From Theobroma cacao (Eukaryota; Streptophyta; Magnoliopsida; Malvales; Malvaceae): 64,000 nt of DNA. The notes under the pieces are model-generated. The model was not told the DNA's origin and ran no database searches. It worked only from the letters and a program-made list of their open reading frames with translations. Location: contig NC_030850.1 in the NCBI RefSeq assembly GCF_000208745.1, positions 15,786,443 through 15,850,442 on the forward strand, given 5' to 3'. Numbering within the stretch: the stretch's first letter is position 1; every line of letters begins with the position of its first letter. The translations under genes and the position numbers were made by a program. Below, in pieces: positions 20,706 through 33,080 of the stretch.

Positions 20706-23679
20706 AGTCACGACCCGAAACCTCCCTCGGGCCCATGACAACCGCCGTGACGCCTCAATTGACACTCATTACCCGAAATGCCAATCAGAACCCCGCAAGG
20801 CTTACATATCAGTTTCTTGCCTTTTTTGTGAGCAATCGTTTTTAAACATTCCATTTTAAATAATTTTCAGTAGTTTCCTGCTCAAGTAAATCAAAAGACA
20901 AAAATATTTTAAAAAGATTTATAGATAAATATCACTATTCAAAATATTGATTAAAATATAGCATTTTTTTATATAAAACAATATTTATAGAAACACGTGT
21001 AAGAAATCTTTTGTAACATGTAAGTAAATAAATTCACACATACAAAAATTTACAAAGTTATAATGTACAATAATGGTTACAATGACAAGTGGCCCAAAAT
21101 ACACCCAGTGTTGGTGCTAGAAACCTACTGTCTGTGTGGTAGAGATGTCAACTGGAATCCTCGACAAAATAGGGTATCTACAAGCTACCACAACCCTGAA
21201 ATATTTGGAAAGGAGGTAGGTGAGATTTTGCAATCTCAATGAGTAAACAGACATTATCATAAATATCTAAAGGCGAGGAAAATGGAGGCAAGTTTAAATA
21301 ACAAATTACGAACGATTTCATAATGTTTTCAATTTATTTCTCAAACCATAAAATATTTGTAATTTACCAAAACAGTTGTTAAGGCTTATGTCTTTTTATT
21401 AAAAACAAGGATCAAGCCAAAACTAATCATCGGGGATACCTTGGCTGAGGTATCTAACCGAGTCCGCCAAGGTTGTTATAACATTTACATGTGAAACACA
21501 TTTTTATTTTTAAAATAAGTCGTTCCTTGGTGTTGGCCGAGTTACACATTCACGTGGGGGTTCGACGTGAAGTGAGCTCTAATATTACCCTGGGAGTTAC
21601 CTTCCTCGCCTCTACAACCGGAGTAACTATATAACTGGGTTTACCGTGACCCTCTAATAGGCAGTCCATGAAAACCCGTCATTGCAGTGACTAACCCACC
21701 AATTTTAATAAAATTTCAACAGTATAACGTGACTTTTATTTATTTATCCAGTTTGCATAGTAAAAACAACTTACATAAATTTTCCAATACACTTACAAAA
21801 TATAGCCGCATATACTCATATCTCATAAGCCATTCATAGGAAAATATATAATTTTCAAGACAGTTAACAGCCTCCAATTACTCAATTTCATAATCAACAC
21901 AATATATTTTTTTTGTCACATTTATTTCTAAAACATCAAAAATCCTGTTTTAATCTCATTTTCGTTTCATAAAATACATAAAGAGCATTTTTAAAATAAC
22001 TCTAGATAATTCACAATAATAATAGGTTTACTCACCGTTTGTACAAACTAATTGCTTTTTAGGTGCCCCGATAACTACTCGTCGGGTACGATTTCCTTGC
22101 CTTTACCGGAAGGCTCTCCTCCTAGACACATTGCAAAAATTTACTCAATTCATCACATTAATGCTAAATCACTATATATTTGACTTAAATCCTATACTAA
22201 TGCATGGTATGAAATGCAATAGCCAAAAATGGCTTAAACGCGGTATTAACCTATTTTTGGCACTTTACCCGATAAATTGGTAACGCGCTCCATTTTAGCT
22301 CTAAATTGTCCCATTCTCTCTCCAACATTTCTAACCATTAATTATCAGCCAATATTCCTCTAAAATCACCAAAATCAGCTCACTCTCTTCCTTGGAAAAT
22401 TCGGCCAAAAATGGGACATTAACTCGGTAAATTTTCTACTTTGTTTTTCTATCACGTTTAACCATTTTTCATCATTTTCTCTTCATTTCCCTTAGAATAA
22501 AATCAATTCATCATCATTGTACAGCATTGAGCATCCAGCCAAGAGTGGGTATTGTGAAAATTTAATGATTTCTTGCCCAATTTAATTTCTAAACACATTT
22601 AACTAACTAAAACTATCAATTTAACTAAAAATCAAAACCTAAAAATTTCAATTTCTCTCCCCTAGAATTTCGTCCAGCCCTTGATATCACTTTTTGATCT
22701 CTCTCCTCAAGCATGCTAAATGGAAATAAAGGCATAGGAAAGGTAGAAATCAAGCTAAAATCGAAAAATCTTACCGTTAGACGCGTAAACGGTCGAAAAC
22801 CGCGAATTTCCCTTTGAATTTTCTTGTTTCTCTTTGGTTTTTCTTTTTTTCTTCCTTTCCTCTCTATTTCCTCTCTTGTTCTTCCTTATGGCCGGCCAGC
22901 ACTCAAAATTTGGGTTTAAATGGCTGACTTTTCATTAAAATAATATTATTTCATTAAAAAATGCCATGTGTCACTTTCCCATTGGCCCATTTTTAAAATT
23001 TCATCCATTTGTTTCCAAATTTTCACCATACACTTGTCCCACATATCCATAGCTTAGATAAAATTCTCAGACTTATCCAAAGTCTCGGTGGAGTAATTTT
23101 TTAAAATTTACACTTTTGCCCCCGTAAAAGTCAAAAATTACATTTTTGCCCCAAAAATTGAAAAATTGCCCATAGACATATTTTTCATCCCTTATACTCA
23201 TACCATTCTCCAATTTGTCAAATTTGATCTAAATTCTCTCAAAATCTCAAATTTTGTCCGTGGGTGGCAAAATTACGATTTTGCCCCTACACTCCAAAAA
23301 TCACCAGAATTAAACTTTTTCACTTCCTATCATTAAATTATACTCCAAATAGTTAATCTTGATCAAAAATTTCACTCCATGATCAAATTATTATCTTAGG
23401 TGGCAAAATGATGATTTTGCCTCTAAACATCCAAATTTCCAATTTTACCCCAAATGAACCCTCGAACTCCGAACAATCAATTTTTAGTCATTCCTAGACT
23501 ATAAAATATTAAATTTCATCTTACAATTCCTATTTGAACTAGTTCGAGGTTAAATCAACTCAAGTGTACCGTTAGGTACGATACCGGGTTTTATCTTTTC
23601 TTAGGTGCTTTTCTAGCATAATAACATGCTACTCGGTGCATGTATGTCATGACATGTATTTATAGGGTCGGGTTTTATA
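20706..23679 (-). repeat. 3' LTR of the Gypsy chromovirus (2,974 bp)
   Basis: Matches the LTR at 28,784-31,752 end to end, with scattered differences that are mostly C/T or G/A. Both terminal dinucleotides look mutated here: the sense start is TATAAAACC where the partner has TGTAAAACC, and the other end has lost its TG/CA match. Contains no gene. Confidence 0.9.
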
Positions 23680-23693
23680 ATTCTACCCCCCTT
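23680..23693 (-). promoter_or_regulatory. Polypurine tract of the Gypsy chromovirus
   Basis: AAGGGGGGTAGAAT in the sense direction, directly before the 3' LTR; plus-strand priming site. Confidence 0.8.
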
Positions 23694-23718
23694 AAAATAA
23701 AATTTTGACCTCAAAATT

Positions 23719-24110
23719 TCACTGACTAGATTCGACAAATAGATGCGGGTATTGGTTCTTCATCTGATGCTCTACTTCCCATGTCATTTCCTCCATTCGA
23801 GCACTTTTCCACAACATTTTGACCATTGAAATGCTCTTGTTCCTCAGTACTCGATCTTTTCGATCCAAGATACTCACAGGTTGCACCTCGAACTTCAAAT
23901 CATCATGCAACTCGATCGGAGGTGCTTCGAGGATGTGAAAGGGATCTGGTACATATTTCTTAAGCATGGAGACATGAAAAATGTTGTGGATCTGATCTAA
24001 CTCCAGAGATAGTTCTAGTCTATACGCCACTGGCCCAATTCTTTCAATAATACGAAAAGGTCCAATGTATCATTGATTGAGCTTTCCTCGCTTTGCAAAC
24101 CAGATCACAC
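23719..24110 (-). pseudogene. Integrase C-terminus and chromodomain-like tail
   Basis: Resumes after the 85-bp segment at 24,110 with KRGKL and, past one in-frame TGA, YIGPF, then AYRLELSLELDQIHNIFHVS, MLKKYVPDPFHILE, VLRNKSISMVKMLW and EEMTWEVEHQMKNQYPHLF. These are the GPY/F module and the chromodomain-like end of Del/Tekay integrases, thought to steer integration to heterochromatin. The frame closes at 23,719, just before the polypurine tract. Confidence 0.85.
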
Positions 24111-24195
24111 CTTTCATTATCCAACAAGATATCATAATTTACCATAAAAATATAATCAAATAAAACTTAATACCACAAAGCATTCAGATTATTAC
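24111..24195 (-). other. 85-bp GT-AG segment breaking the pol frame
   Basis: In sense the segment starts GTAATAATC and ends AATGAAAG, inside the codons for SPWKG|V. Upstream codons encode KVSPWKG; after removal the next residues are V-I and KRGKL, the expected integrase sequence. Its length is 3n+1, so it alone explains the frame change between the pieces on each side. It is very AT-rich, unlike the flanking coding sequence, and contains a stop. ACCTTTC on the + strand stands at both ends (24,109-24,115 and 24,194-24,200). It may be an intron or a small insertion with duplicated target. Confidence 0.75.
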
Positions 24196-24916
24196 CTTTC
24201 CAAGGAGAAACCTTAAGAAAAACTCTATCATCGGTCTCAAACTCCAAGTCTTTTCTCCGTTTATCTGCATAGCTCTTCTGCCTATCCTGGGCTACTTTTA
24301 GCCTCTCTCGTATAACCTTGATCTTGTCATTAGTTAGCTCGATCAATTCCACACTAACTAACTTTCTTTCACCCACTTCATCCCAACAAAGTGGAGTACG
24401 ACATTTCCTTCCATATAAAGCTTTGTATGGTGCTATACCAATGCTAGACTGGAAGCTGTTGTTGTAAGCAAACTCCACTAACGGCAAGTGTCTATCCCAA
24501 CTCCCAGTAAAGTCAATGACACAAGCTCGTAGCATATCCTCCAAAGTCTGTATAGTCCTTTCGGATTGACCATCCGTCTGTGGGTGAAAAGTAGTACTAA
24601 ATCTCAACTTAGTTCCGAGAGCTTCTTGGAATTTTGGCCAAAATCGAGAAGTGAATCGAGGATCTTGGTTTGACACTATAGAAACGGGAACTCCATGTAA
24701 CCTCAGAATCTCATCTATATAGAGTTGAGCCAGCTTCTCAATAGAGTATGTACTATGGACAGCTAAAAAGTGAGCGGACTTAGTCAACCGATCTACGATC
24801 ACCCAAATTGCATCCTTTTCCCTCTGTGTCCGCGGCAATCCTAAAACAAAATCCATAGTTACATGCTCCCATTTCCACTCGAGAACAGGTAAAGATTGAA
24901 ATGTACTTGCTGACTT
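24196..24916 (-). pseudogene. Gypsy integrase catalytic core
   Basis: The frame shows MDFVLGLPRTQREKDAIWV (first catalytic Asp), SNQDPRFTSRFW (second Asp) and FHPQTDGQSERTIQTLE (catalytic Glu), so the D-D-E triad is present. LYGRKCRTPLCWDEVGE and DRQKSYADKRRKDLEF follow, then FLKVSPWKG. The domain joins the DNA copy to the host chromosome. It is in the same frame as RT, separated by a TAG at 24,917-24,919, consistent with CAG to TAG. The frame is broken downstream by the 85-bp segment. Confidence 0.9.
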
Positions 24917-26062
24917 CTAATGCTCCGCCTTAACTTGCTGACATACGAGACACTTTGCTACAAATTCTACTGCGTCTTGCTTCATACCTGGCCACCAATA
25001 ATTCTCCCTGATAGTCCTATACATCTTGGTGCTTCTGGGATGTAATGCATAGGCAGATGAATGGGCTTCTTCCATGATCGCCTGTCTTAACTGGTTTCCC
25101 TCAAGAACACAAACTCGGTCTCTAAACATCAAGACGTTATCCTCTCTGAGTCTGAACTCACTAACTCCCCCATCGATCAATTTTTGAATTTCTTTCCTTA
25201 ACTCATCATCAGACCTCTGAATGTCCTTGATCTGATTAAGTAACGAAGGTCGCACGATGAAGTTTGCCAATAAGGATCCATCATCACCATTTCTCAACTG
25301 GACCCCAAGAGATTTCATCTCTAATAATGATGGAAAATAACAACTCTGAAGTGCTGCTAAAGACGATGAAGACTTACGACTTAAGGCATCAGCTACAACG
25401 TTCACCTTTCTCGGATGATAGTCTATCACCAAGTCATAATCTTTTATCAACTCCAACCATCGCCTTTGCCTCAAATTAAGCTCCTTCTGAGTGAGCAAAT
25501 ATTTTAAACTTTTATGATCCGTAAATACCCGACAATGCTCACCATACAAGTAATGCCTCAAGATTTTTAAAGCAAACACCACTGCTGCTAACTTTAAATC
25601 ATGGGTAGGGTAATTTGCTTCATGCCTCTTTAGCTGTCTAGAAGCATAAGCCATAACTTTTTCATTCTGCATCAGTACGCACCCCAACCCCCACTTTGAG
25701 GCATCACTATAAACTACAAATCCCTTACCACTCACAAGAAGTGTTAAAACGGGAGCGGAGGTTAACTGGTTCTTTAGCTCTTGAAATCGATTCTCACAAA
25801 CATCATCCCACACAAACTTAACTCCCTTACGAGTTAAACGGGTCAAAGGAGCTGCTATTAAGGAAAACCCCTGAACAAACCTTCGATAATAACTGGCTAA
25901 TCCGAGAAAACTACGAATCTCCGTCACTGTCTTAGGTTGCTCCCATTGTAAAATTGCCTCTATCTTCTTGGGATTAACATATATTCCAGCTCTCGATACT
26001 ACGTGTCCCAAGAATACCACTTCCTGTAACCAAAACTCACACTTCAAAAACTTTGCATACAA
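24917..26062 (-). pseudogene. Gypsy RT thumb, RNase H and integrase zinc domain
   Basis: An uninterrupted 381-codon stretch. It starts with [19 protein letters not shown] and [17 protein letters not shown], then RNase H motifs [34 protein letters not shown] and VADALSRK, then the HHCC zinc domain ([27 protein letters not shown]). The reading is joined to the upstream RT by a TAG at 26,063-26,065 (CAG to TAG likely). RNase H degrades the RNA template; the zinc module supports integrase assembly. Confidence 0.9.
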
Positions 26063-26872
26063 CTATCTTTCCCGCAAAATTTGTAATACTATACGCAAGT
26101 GGTTAGCATGCTCATCATTATCTCTCGAGTAAACCAGGATATCATCAATGAACACAATAACAAACTTGTCCAAGTAAGGGTGGAACACCCTATTCATGAG
26201 ATCCATAAAAGCTGTCGGTACGTTAGTTAACCTAAAAGGCATGACCAAGAACTCATAATGACCGTACCGAGTCCTGAACGCTGTCTTGGGTACATCCTGT
26301 TCTTTAATCCTCAACTGATGATACCCAGACCTTAGATCAATCTTAGAAAACACTGTAGCTCACTGTAATTGATCGAAAAGATCATTAATCCTCGGTAACG
26401 GATACTTGTTCTTAATGGTCATTCTATTAAGCTGTCGGTAATCGATACATAACCGAAGTGTATCGTCTTTCTTTTTCACAAATAAAATCGGTGCTCTCCA
26501 CAGAGATGTACTAGGGCGTATAAAACCCTTGTCCACTAACTCTTTCAACTGCACTTTCAACTCCTTCAACTCTGCCAGAGCCATTCTATATGGAGGAATA
26601 GAGATAGGAGCAGTACCCGAAAGTAAATCAATAGTGAATTCTAACTCACGATCGGGAGGAAGTCTAGGTAATTCATCAGGAAATACATCAGAGAACTCAC
26701 TTACTACGGGGACATTCTCTAACTTAGGTTCCTCCCTCGATATATCAATCACGTGAGCCAAGTATGCCGGATATCCCTTTCACACCAATTTCAAAGCTTT
26801 GAGGGTCGAGATTACACAAAACGGTAATACTCGACGCTCCCCCGTAAATACAACTTCTGCTCCCTCTAAACT
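26063..26872 (-). pseudogene. Gypsy reverse transcriptase core
   Basis: Two stretches in one frame, 26,761-26,360 and 26,353-26,063, separated by a TGA at 26,360-26,362. Motifs: [83 protein letters not shown] and [13 protein letters not shown] with both catalytic aspartates in FIDD. The enzyme makes DNA from the element's RNA in the cytoplasmic particle. Confidence 0.92.
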
Positions 26873-27238
26873 CTAGAGAATCACTTCTTTCTTAAAACAG
26901 TCCACCTTTTCTCGATGAGTGGATAACCAATCCATACCCAAGATCAAATCAAAGTTCCGAATCTCCAAAGGGATTAAATCACCCATGAATTCTTCTTCCC
27001 CAACTTTAATACCACAATCTCTATAATATGTATTTCTTACTAATCGCTCGCCTAGAGGAGTATGCATTACAATCTCTTCCTCTAACGATGACAGGTTCCT
27101 ATCTGAGAATGATGCAAATGATATGTTCACGTATGATCTACCGGAGGCTGAATCTATCAAAACATGTGCATCTCTATCAAACACAATCATAGTACCTGTC
27201 ACGATGCTCGGTCGAGCTCGGGCTTCATCCTCAGTCAC
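26873..27238 (-). pseudogene. Gypsy aspartic protease
   Basis: Reads VTEDEARARPSIVTGTMIV, then HVLIDSASGRSYV with the catalytic Asp in D-S-A, where D-S/T-G is usual: the Gly is replaced. FDLILGMDWLSTH is the second conserved motif. The protease would cut the gag-pol precursor. It is in the same frame as RT; the replaced glycine probably impairs it. Confidence 0.85.
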
Positions 27239-27419
27239 TACAAAGACCCTGGTCGAAATCTGGGGCTACGGTTTGGAAGATGGCTGCTCTGGGGTATTAC
27301 TCCCCATGCTTGACCGTATCACTGAGCCTTGTCTGGACTGCGATCCCGAAATGTCTCTCCGCTGTATACTAGGACGAGTCGGAAGAGTAGAAGTAGTTAT
27401 TGTACCCCATCTCAACTGA

Positions 27420-28591
27420 GGATAATCTCTCTTTATATGCCCTTGTTGGCCGCATTGAAAACACTTTACAGGCTATCTACATGACCCAACATGAATCCTC
27501 CGCAATTACGGCATCTGTCCAATCTCCTGAAGTCCTCCCCTAACTACTCATCACTGGCCGATCAAATCTAGACGATCTCAGCTGTGATTGCTGAGATGGA
27601 GGTTTAGTGGATGCCACAAACGCTAAGGTAGTACTTCTTGCAGTAGATGTCGAATCTCTACCTCTCTTTGAAGACTGACCTGAAAACGTAAGTGGATTTC
27701 TTCTTTTACGAACTCAGCTCGGATCCGTCTATTCTCAGTGGCAAGCTTCTCAGCCCGTAAGACCATCTGCACAACTTCCTTATACGACTCCTTGCCAGTC
27801 ACTAGCATACGCTCTCGTATCTCATTACGGAGTCCCTCCTCAAAGTAGTTTACCTGATCTTGCTCCAATCTCACCAACTCAGGTACATACAACATCAGCT
27901 CGTTAAAACGAGTTTCATACTCCTCAATGGTCATGTTCCCTTTTTTCAAACTCAGAAATTCTCTCTTTTTCTCTTTTTGATGGAAATAGGTGTAGTACTG
28001 ACCATCGAACTTTCGGAGAAAATCTGTCCAAGTCAGCGATATAAGAGAGCGAGACTTTACTGAATTCCACCAGGTACGAGCTCTCTTATTAAGTAATCGT
28101 GTAGCCATCTTTAATTTCATCTCATCATCTAATCCCATATCTACCAGTGTCTCCGATACTTGAATAACCCAATCCCTAGCTGCGGTCGCATCCAACTCAC
28201 CAGTAAACGAGACGTAACCTAACTGTCTAGTTTCCTTCAATTTCTTAGAAATGGAGACGTCCGGTGTCTGGGGTGGAATAGGAGGTGGTGGTATTGGGGC
28301 TGTTATAGGGGAATCAGCAGGTGAAACTGGATCAGCGTGAGCCTGACCTGTAAGAGCAGCGAGAAAAGTCGTTAATGCTTGAGCTACCTCGGGTGTCATG
28401 GCAGGTACGCTAGGAGTAGCAACAGGTGGTGGAGGAGGTACAAGAATGTCTGTAGACTCAGCAGTAGGAACTGCTCTAAAAGAAGACGCAACCGACTCCT
28501 ATTCTATGAAATCCGATCGACTTTGTCTGAGGTGACCTCTTCCCCTACCGGTAGATCTAGTAATAGGTGGTAGCTCACGTCGAGGAGGCAT
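27420..28591 (-). pseudogene. Gypsy gag with CCHC knuckle
   Basis: ATG at 28,591 follows the primer site by about 170 bp; the N-terminus is basic (MPPRRELPPI). A TAG lies near 28,500. The long part, 28,399-27,623, has a Pro-rich linker (PIPPPPIPPQTP) and the retrotransposon gag core: GELDATAARDWV, KMATRLLNKRARTWWNSV, FDGQYYTYFHQKEKKREF, MTIEEYETRFNEL, YFEEGLRNEIRERM. After a frame-shifted stretch a knuckle reads CFQCGQQGHIKRDY near 27,460, whose last Cys is Tyr. Gag builds the virus-like particle. Confidence 0.88.
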
Positions 28592-28764
28592 AATGATCTA
28601 CAAAAAGAACGGAATTGGTTTAGACAACTTAAGACTCTATATGCAACTAACTAATCTTAATTGGGCCACACTGACATTGTAAATTATTTTAAAAATATAA
28701 CTTTAAATCCAAGAACTTTAAAAATCAAAAACTTCTTTCAAAACCATAAGCTTTTAAACCAAAA

Positions 28765-28776
28765 GCTCTGATACCA
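28765..28776 (-). promoter_or_regulatory. Primer-binding site (initiator Met-tRNA)
   Basis: TGGTATCAGAGC in sense, 7 bp after the 5' LTR end at 28,784. An exact match to the usual plant initiator Met-tRNA primer site. Confidence 0.9.
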
Positions 28777-28783
28777 ATTGAAT

Positions 28784-31752
28784 TGTCATGACCTGTAACC
28801 TCCCTCGGGCCCATGACAACCGTCGCGACGCCTCAATTGACACTCATTACCCGAAATGTCAATCAGAACCCCGCAAAGCTTACATATCAGTTTCTTACCT
28901 TTTCTGTGAGCAATCGTTTTTAAACATTCCATTTTAAACAGTTTTCAGTAGTTTCCTGCTCAAGTAAATCAAAAGACAAAAATATTTTAAAAGGATTTAT
29001 AGATAAATATCACTATTCAAAATATTGATTAAAATATAGCATTTTTTTATATAAAATAATATTTATAGAAACACGTGTAAGAAATCTTTTGTAACATGTA
29101 AGTAAAATAAATTCACACATACAAAAATTTACAAAGTTATAATGTACAATAATGGTTACAATGACAAGTGGCCAAAAATACACCCAGTGTTGGTGCTAGA
29201 AATCTATTGTTTGTGTGGTAGAGATGTCAACTGAAATCCTCGACAAAATAGGGTATCTACAAGCTACCACAACCTTGAAATATTTGGAAAGGAGGTGGGT
29301 GAGATTTTGCAATCACAATGAGTAAACAGACATTATCATAAATATCTAAAGGCGAGTAAAATGGAGGCAAGTTTAAACAACAAATTACGAACGATTTCAT
29401 AATGTTTTCAATTTATTTCTTAAACCATAAAATATTTGTAATTTACCAAAACAGTTGTTAAGGCTTATATCTTTTATTAAAAATAAGGCTCAAGCCAAAA
29501 CTAATCCTCGGGGATACCTTGGTCGAGGCATCTAACTGAGTCCGCCAAGGTTGTTATAACATTTACATGTGAAACACATTTGTATTTTTAAAACAAGCCG
29601 TTCCTTGGCGTTGGCCGAGTTACACATTCACGTGGGGGTTCGATGTGAAGTGAGCTCTAATACTACCCCGGGAGTTACTCGCCTCTACAACCGGAGTAAC
29701 TATATAACCGGGTTTACCGTGCCCCTCTAATCGGCAGTCCACAAAAACCCGTCACTACAGTGACTAACCCACCAATTTTAATAAAATTTCGACAGTATAA
29801 CGTGGCTTTTATTTATTTATCTAGCCTGCATAGTAAAAACAGCTTACATAAATTTTCCAATACACTTACAAAATATAGCCACATATACTCATATCTCATA
29901 AGCCATTCATAGGAAAACATATAATTTTCAAGACAGTTAACAACCTCCAATTACTCAATTTCATAATCAACACAATATATTTTTTTTGTCACATTTATTT
30001 CTAAAACATCAAAAATCCTGTTTTAATCTCATTTTCGTTTCATAAAATACATAAAGAGCATTTTTAAAATAACTCTAGATAATTCACAATAATAATAGGT
30101 TTTCTCACCGTTTGTACAAACTAATTGCTTTTTAGGTGCCCCGATAACTACTCGTCGGGTACGATTTTTTTGCCTTTACCGGAAGGCTCTCCTCTTAGAC
30201 ACATTGCAAAAATTTACTCAATTCATCACATTAATGCTAAATCACTATATATTTGACTTAAATCCTATACTAATGCATGGTATGAAATGCAATAGCCAAA
30301 AATGGCTTAAACGGGATATTAACTTATTTTTGGCACTTTACTCGATAAATTGGTAACGTGCTCCATTTTAGCTCTAAATTGTTCCATTCTCTCTCCAACA
30401 TTTCTAACCATTAATTATCAGCCAATATTCCTCTAAAATCACCAAAATCAGCTCACTCTCTTCCTTGGAAAATTCGGCAAAAAATGGGACATTAGCTCGG
30501 TTAATTTTCTACTTTGTTTTTCTATCACATTTAACCATTTTTCATCATTTGCTTTTCATTTCTCTTAGAATAAAAATCAGATCATCATCATTGTACATCA
30601 ATGCATATTCAGCCAAGGGTGGGTATTGTGAAAATTTAATGCTTTCTTACCCAATTTAATTTCTAAACACATTTAACTAACTATAACTATCAATTTAACT
30701 AAAAATCAAAACCTAAAAATTCCAAAATCTCTCCCCTAGAATTTCATCCAGCCCTTGATATCACTTTTTGATCTCTCTCCTCAAGCATGCTAAATGGAAA
30801 CAAAGGCATAAGAAAGGTAGAAATCAAGCTAAAGTCAAAAAATCTTACCGTTAGACGCGTAAAAGGGCAAAAAACGCGAATTCCCCTTTGAATTTTCTTG
30901 TTTCTCTTTGGTTTTTCTTTTTTTCTTCCTTTCCTCTCTATTTTCTCTCTTGTTCTCCGTTATGGCTGGCCAGCACTTAAAATGGGGTTTAAATGGGCTG
31001 ACTTTTCATTAAAATAATATTATATCATTAAAAAAATACCACGTGTCACTTTCCCATTGGCCCATTTTAAAAATTTCATCCATTTGTTTTCAAATTTTCA
31101 CCATACACTTGTCCCACATATCCATAGCTTAGATAAAATTCTCAGACTTATCCAAAGTCTCGGTGGAGTAATTTTTGAAATTTACACTTTTGCCCCCGTA
31201 AAAGTGAAAAATTACATTTTTGCCAAAAAAATTGAAAAACTGCCCATAGACATATTTTTCATCCCTTATACTCATACCATTCTCCAATTTGTCAAATTTG
31301 ATCTAAATTCTCTCAAAATCTCAAATTTTATCCTCGAGTGGTAAAATTACGATTTTGCCCCTACACTCCATAAATCACAGAATTAAAATTTTTCACTTCC
31401 TATCATTAAATTATACTCCAAATAGTTAATCTTGATCAAAAATTTCACTCCATGATCAAATTATTATATTAGGTGGCAAAATGATGATTTTGCCCCTGAA
31501 CATCCAAATTTCCAATTTTACCCCAAATGAACTCTCGAACTCCGAACAATCATTTTTTAGTCATTCCTGGACTATAAAATATTAAATTTCATCCTAGAAT
31601 TCCTATTTGAACTAGTTCGAGGTTAAATCAACTCAAGTGTACCGTTAGGTACGATACCGGGTTTCGTCTTTTCTTATGTGTTTTCCTAGCATAATAACAT
31701 GCTACTCAGTGCATGTATGTCATGACATGTATTTGTAGGGTCGGGTTTTACA
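28784..31752 (-). repeat. 5' LTR of the Gypsy chromovirus (2,969 bp)
   Basis: Sense start TGTAAAACCCGACCC at 31,752, sense end GTCATGACA at 28,784. Carries promoter and polyadenylation signals by analogy, though I could not place a TATA box with confidence. Its partner is 20,706-23,679. ORFs within it (such as 31,057-31,344) are not considered genes. Confidence 0.9.
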
Positions 31753-31757
31753 TGCTG

Positions 31758-33080
31758 GCTATTAAATAAAGTAGTGATCCGATCATACCTCTATAGAGCT
31801 TTTGATTAACATATTTTCCCTTTTCATCAACCTCAAGTTTGGTGGATGGACTTATTGGCGTGCTAATTGACTTTAGCTTCAGCATGTCAAACTTTTTGAG
31901 CATGTCTTGAATGTATCTTTCTTGGCTGATGAAAATCCTTCCTCACTTTGTTTGATTTGGAGCCCAAGAAAGCATTTTAGCTCTCCCATCATGCTCATCT
32001 CAAATTAACCTTGCATTTCTTCAGCAAAGTTCTTGCATAAAGTCTCATTAGTTGCACTAAAAACAATATCATTTACATAGATTTGAGCAACAATTAAATC
32101 ATTTAAGTATCTCTTAATAAATAATGTTGTATCAATGTTGCTTCTAACATAACCTTTTTCAACTAAGAACTTAGAAAGTCTTTCATACCAAGCTCTTGGA
32201 GCTTATTTTAGTCTATACAAAGCCTTATGAAGTTTGAACACAATCTGGTTTTTCATAGTCCTTAAATACAGGGGGTTGTTCAACATATACTTTTTTTTGA
32301 ATGTAACCATTTAAAAATGCACTTTTTACATCCATTTGAAATAACTTAAAGTTCATAAAACAAGCAAATGCAAGCAACAACCTTATTACTTATATTCTAG
32401 CAACCGGTGTAAAGGTTTCATCATAGTCAATTCCTTCATCTTGGTTATACCCTTGAGCCACTAACCTAGCTTTGTTTCTAATAACATTTCCTTGCTCATC
32501 TACCTTATTTCTATACACCTATTTTGTCCCAACAATAGGGTGATTTAAAGGCCTAGAGACTAATGACCACACACGGTTTCTTTTGAATTGATCAAGTTCC
32601 TCTTGCGTGGCCATTACCCAGCTTTCCTCTTTTTCAGCTTTTTTAAAGTTCCTAGGCTCAATTTGAGATATGAAAGCTGAAAACTCACATGTCTTTCTAA
32701 CTCTTCTCCTAGTTTTGACACTTTATGTAATATCTTCTATGATTAGTTCTTGTGGATGGTCTTTTACATATCTCCAACTTCTTGAAAGGTCATTATGCTA
32801 ATTTTCGGTTCTTTGCAATGTTTCTAAAGGTGGAGGTTCTGTTTCTCTTCCTAGGGACTTTTCTTCACTGTTTTTCTTGTCATCTAAATTCATTTCTTCC
32901 ATTTATCTATCAAGATCATCCGTATCATCTTCATCAGTAAGAATTTCCTTTTGTAAGGCATTAGATTCATCAAAAATTACATGAATTGATTCTTCAACAG
33001 TTAAAGTCCTTTTGTTAAAACTTTGTAGGCCTTTGAGTTTAATGTATATCCTAAAACTATTGCCTCATCACTCTTTGCAT
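31758..33080 (-). pseudogene. Copia reverse transcriptase
   Basis: Sense reading from about 33,000 gives a linker with acidic residues, then [66 protein letters not shown] (first catalytic Asp), and near the left end MLKKFDMLKLKSISTP and YRGMIGSLLYL. The YVDD region is degraded by stops and shifts around 32,050-32,150. The reading runs into the Gypsy insertion at 31,757 and continues in RNase H at 20,705. Confidence 0.85.

Larger units (their letters stand above)
20706..31752 (-). mobile_element. 11-kb Ty3/Gypsy chromovirus (Tekay/Del-like), full length
   Basis: Two LTRs of 2,974 and 2,969 bp enclose primer site, gag, protease, RT, RNase H, integrase and a chromodomain-like tail, then a polypurine tract. 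Flanks are TGTTG (20,701-20,705) and TGCTG (31,753-31,757), a 5-bp target duplication with one transition. Gag-pol is nearly one continuous frame from 28,591 to 24,167, disturbed by few stops, a shifted stretch near 27,690-27,440 and an 85-bp insertion. Domain order (RT before integrase), a chromodomain-like C-terminus and 3-kb LTRs fit the Tekay/Del clade. It is the best preserved element in the window but not intact. Confidence 0.92.

Noticed and set aside
25264..27419. + strand ORFs at 25,264, 26,529 and 27,123
   Set aside because: They are antisense shadows of Gypsy RT, protease and gag.
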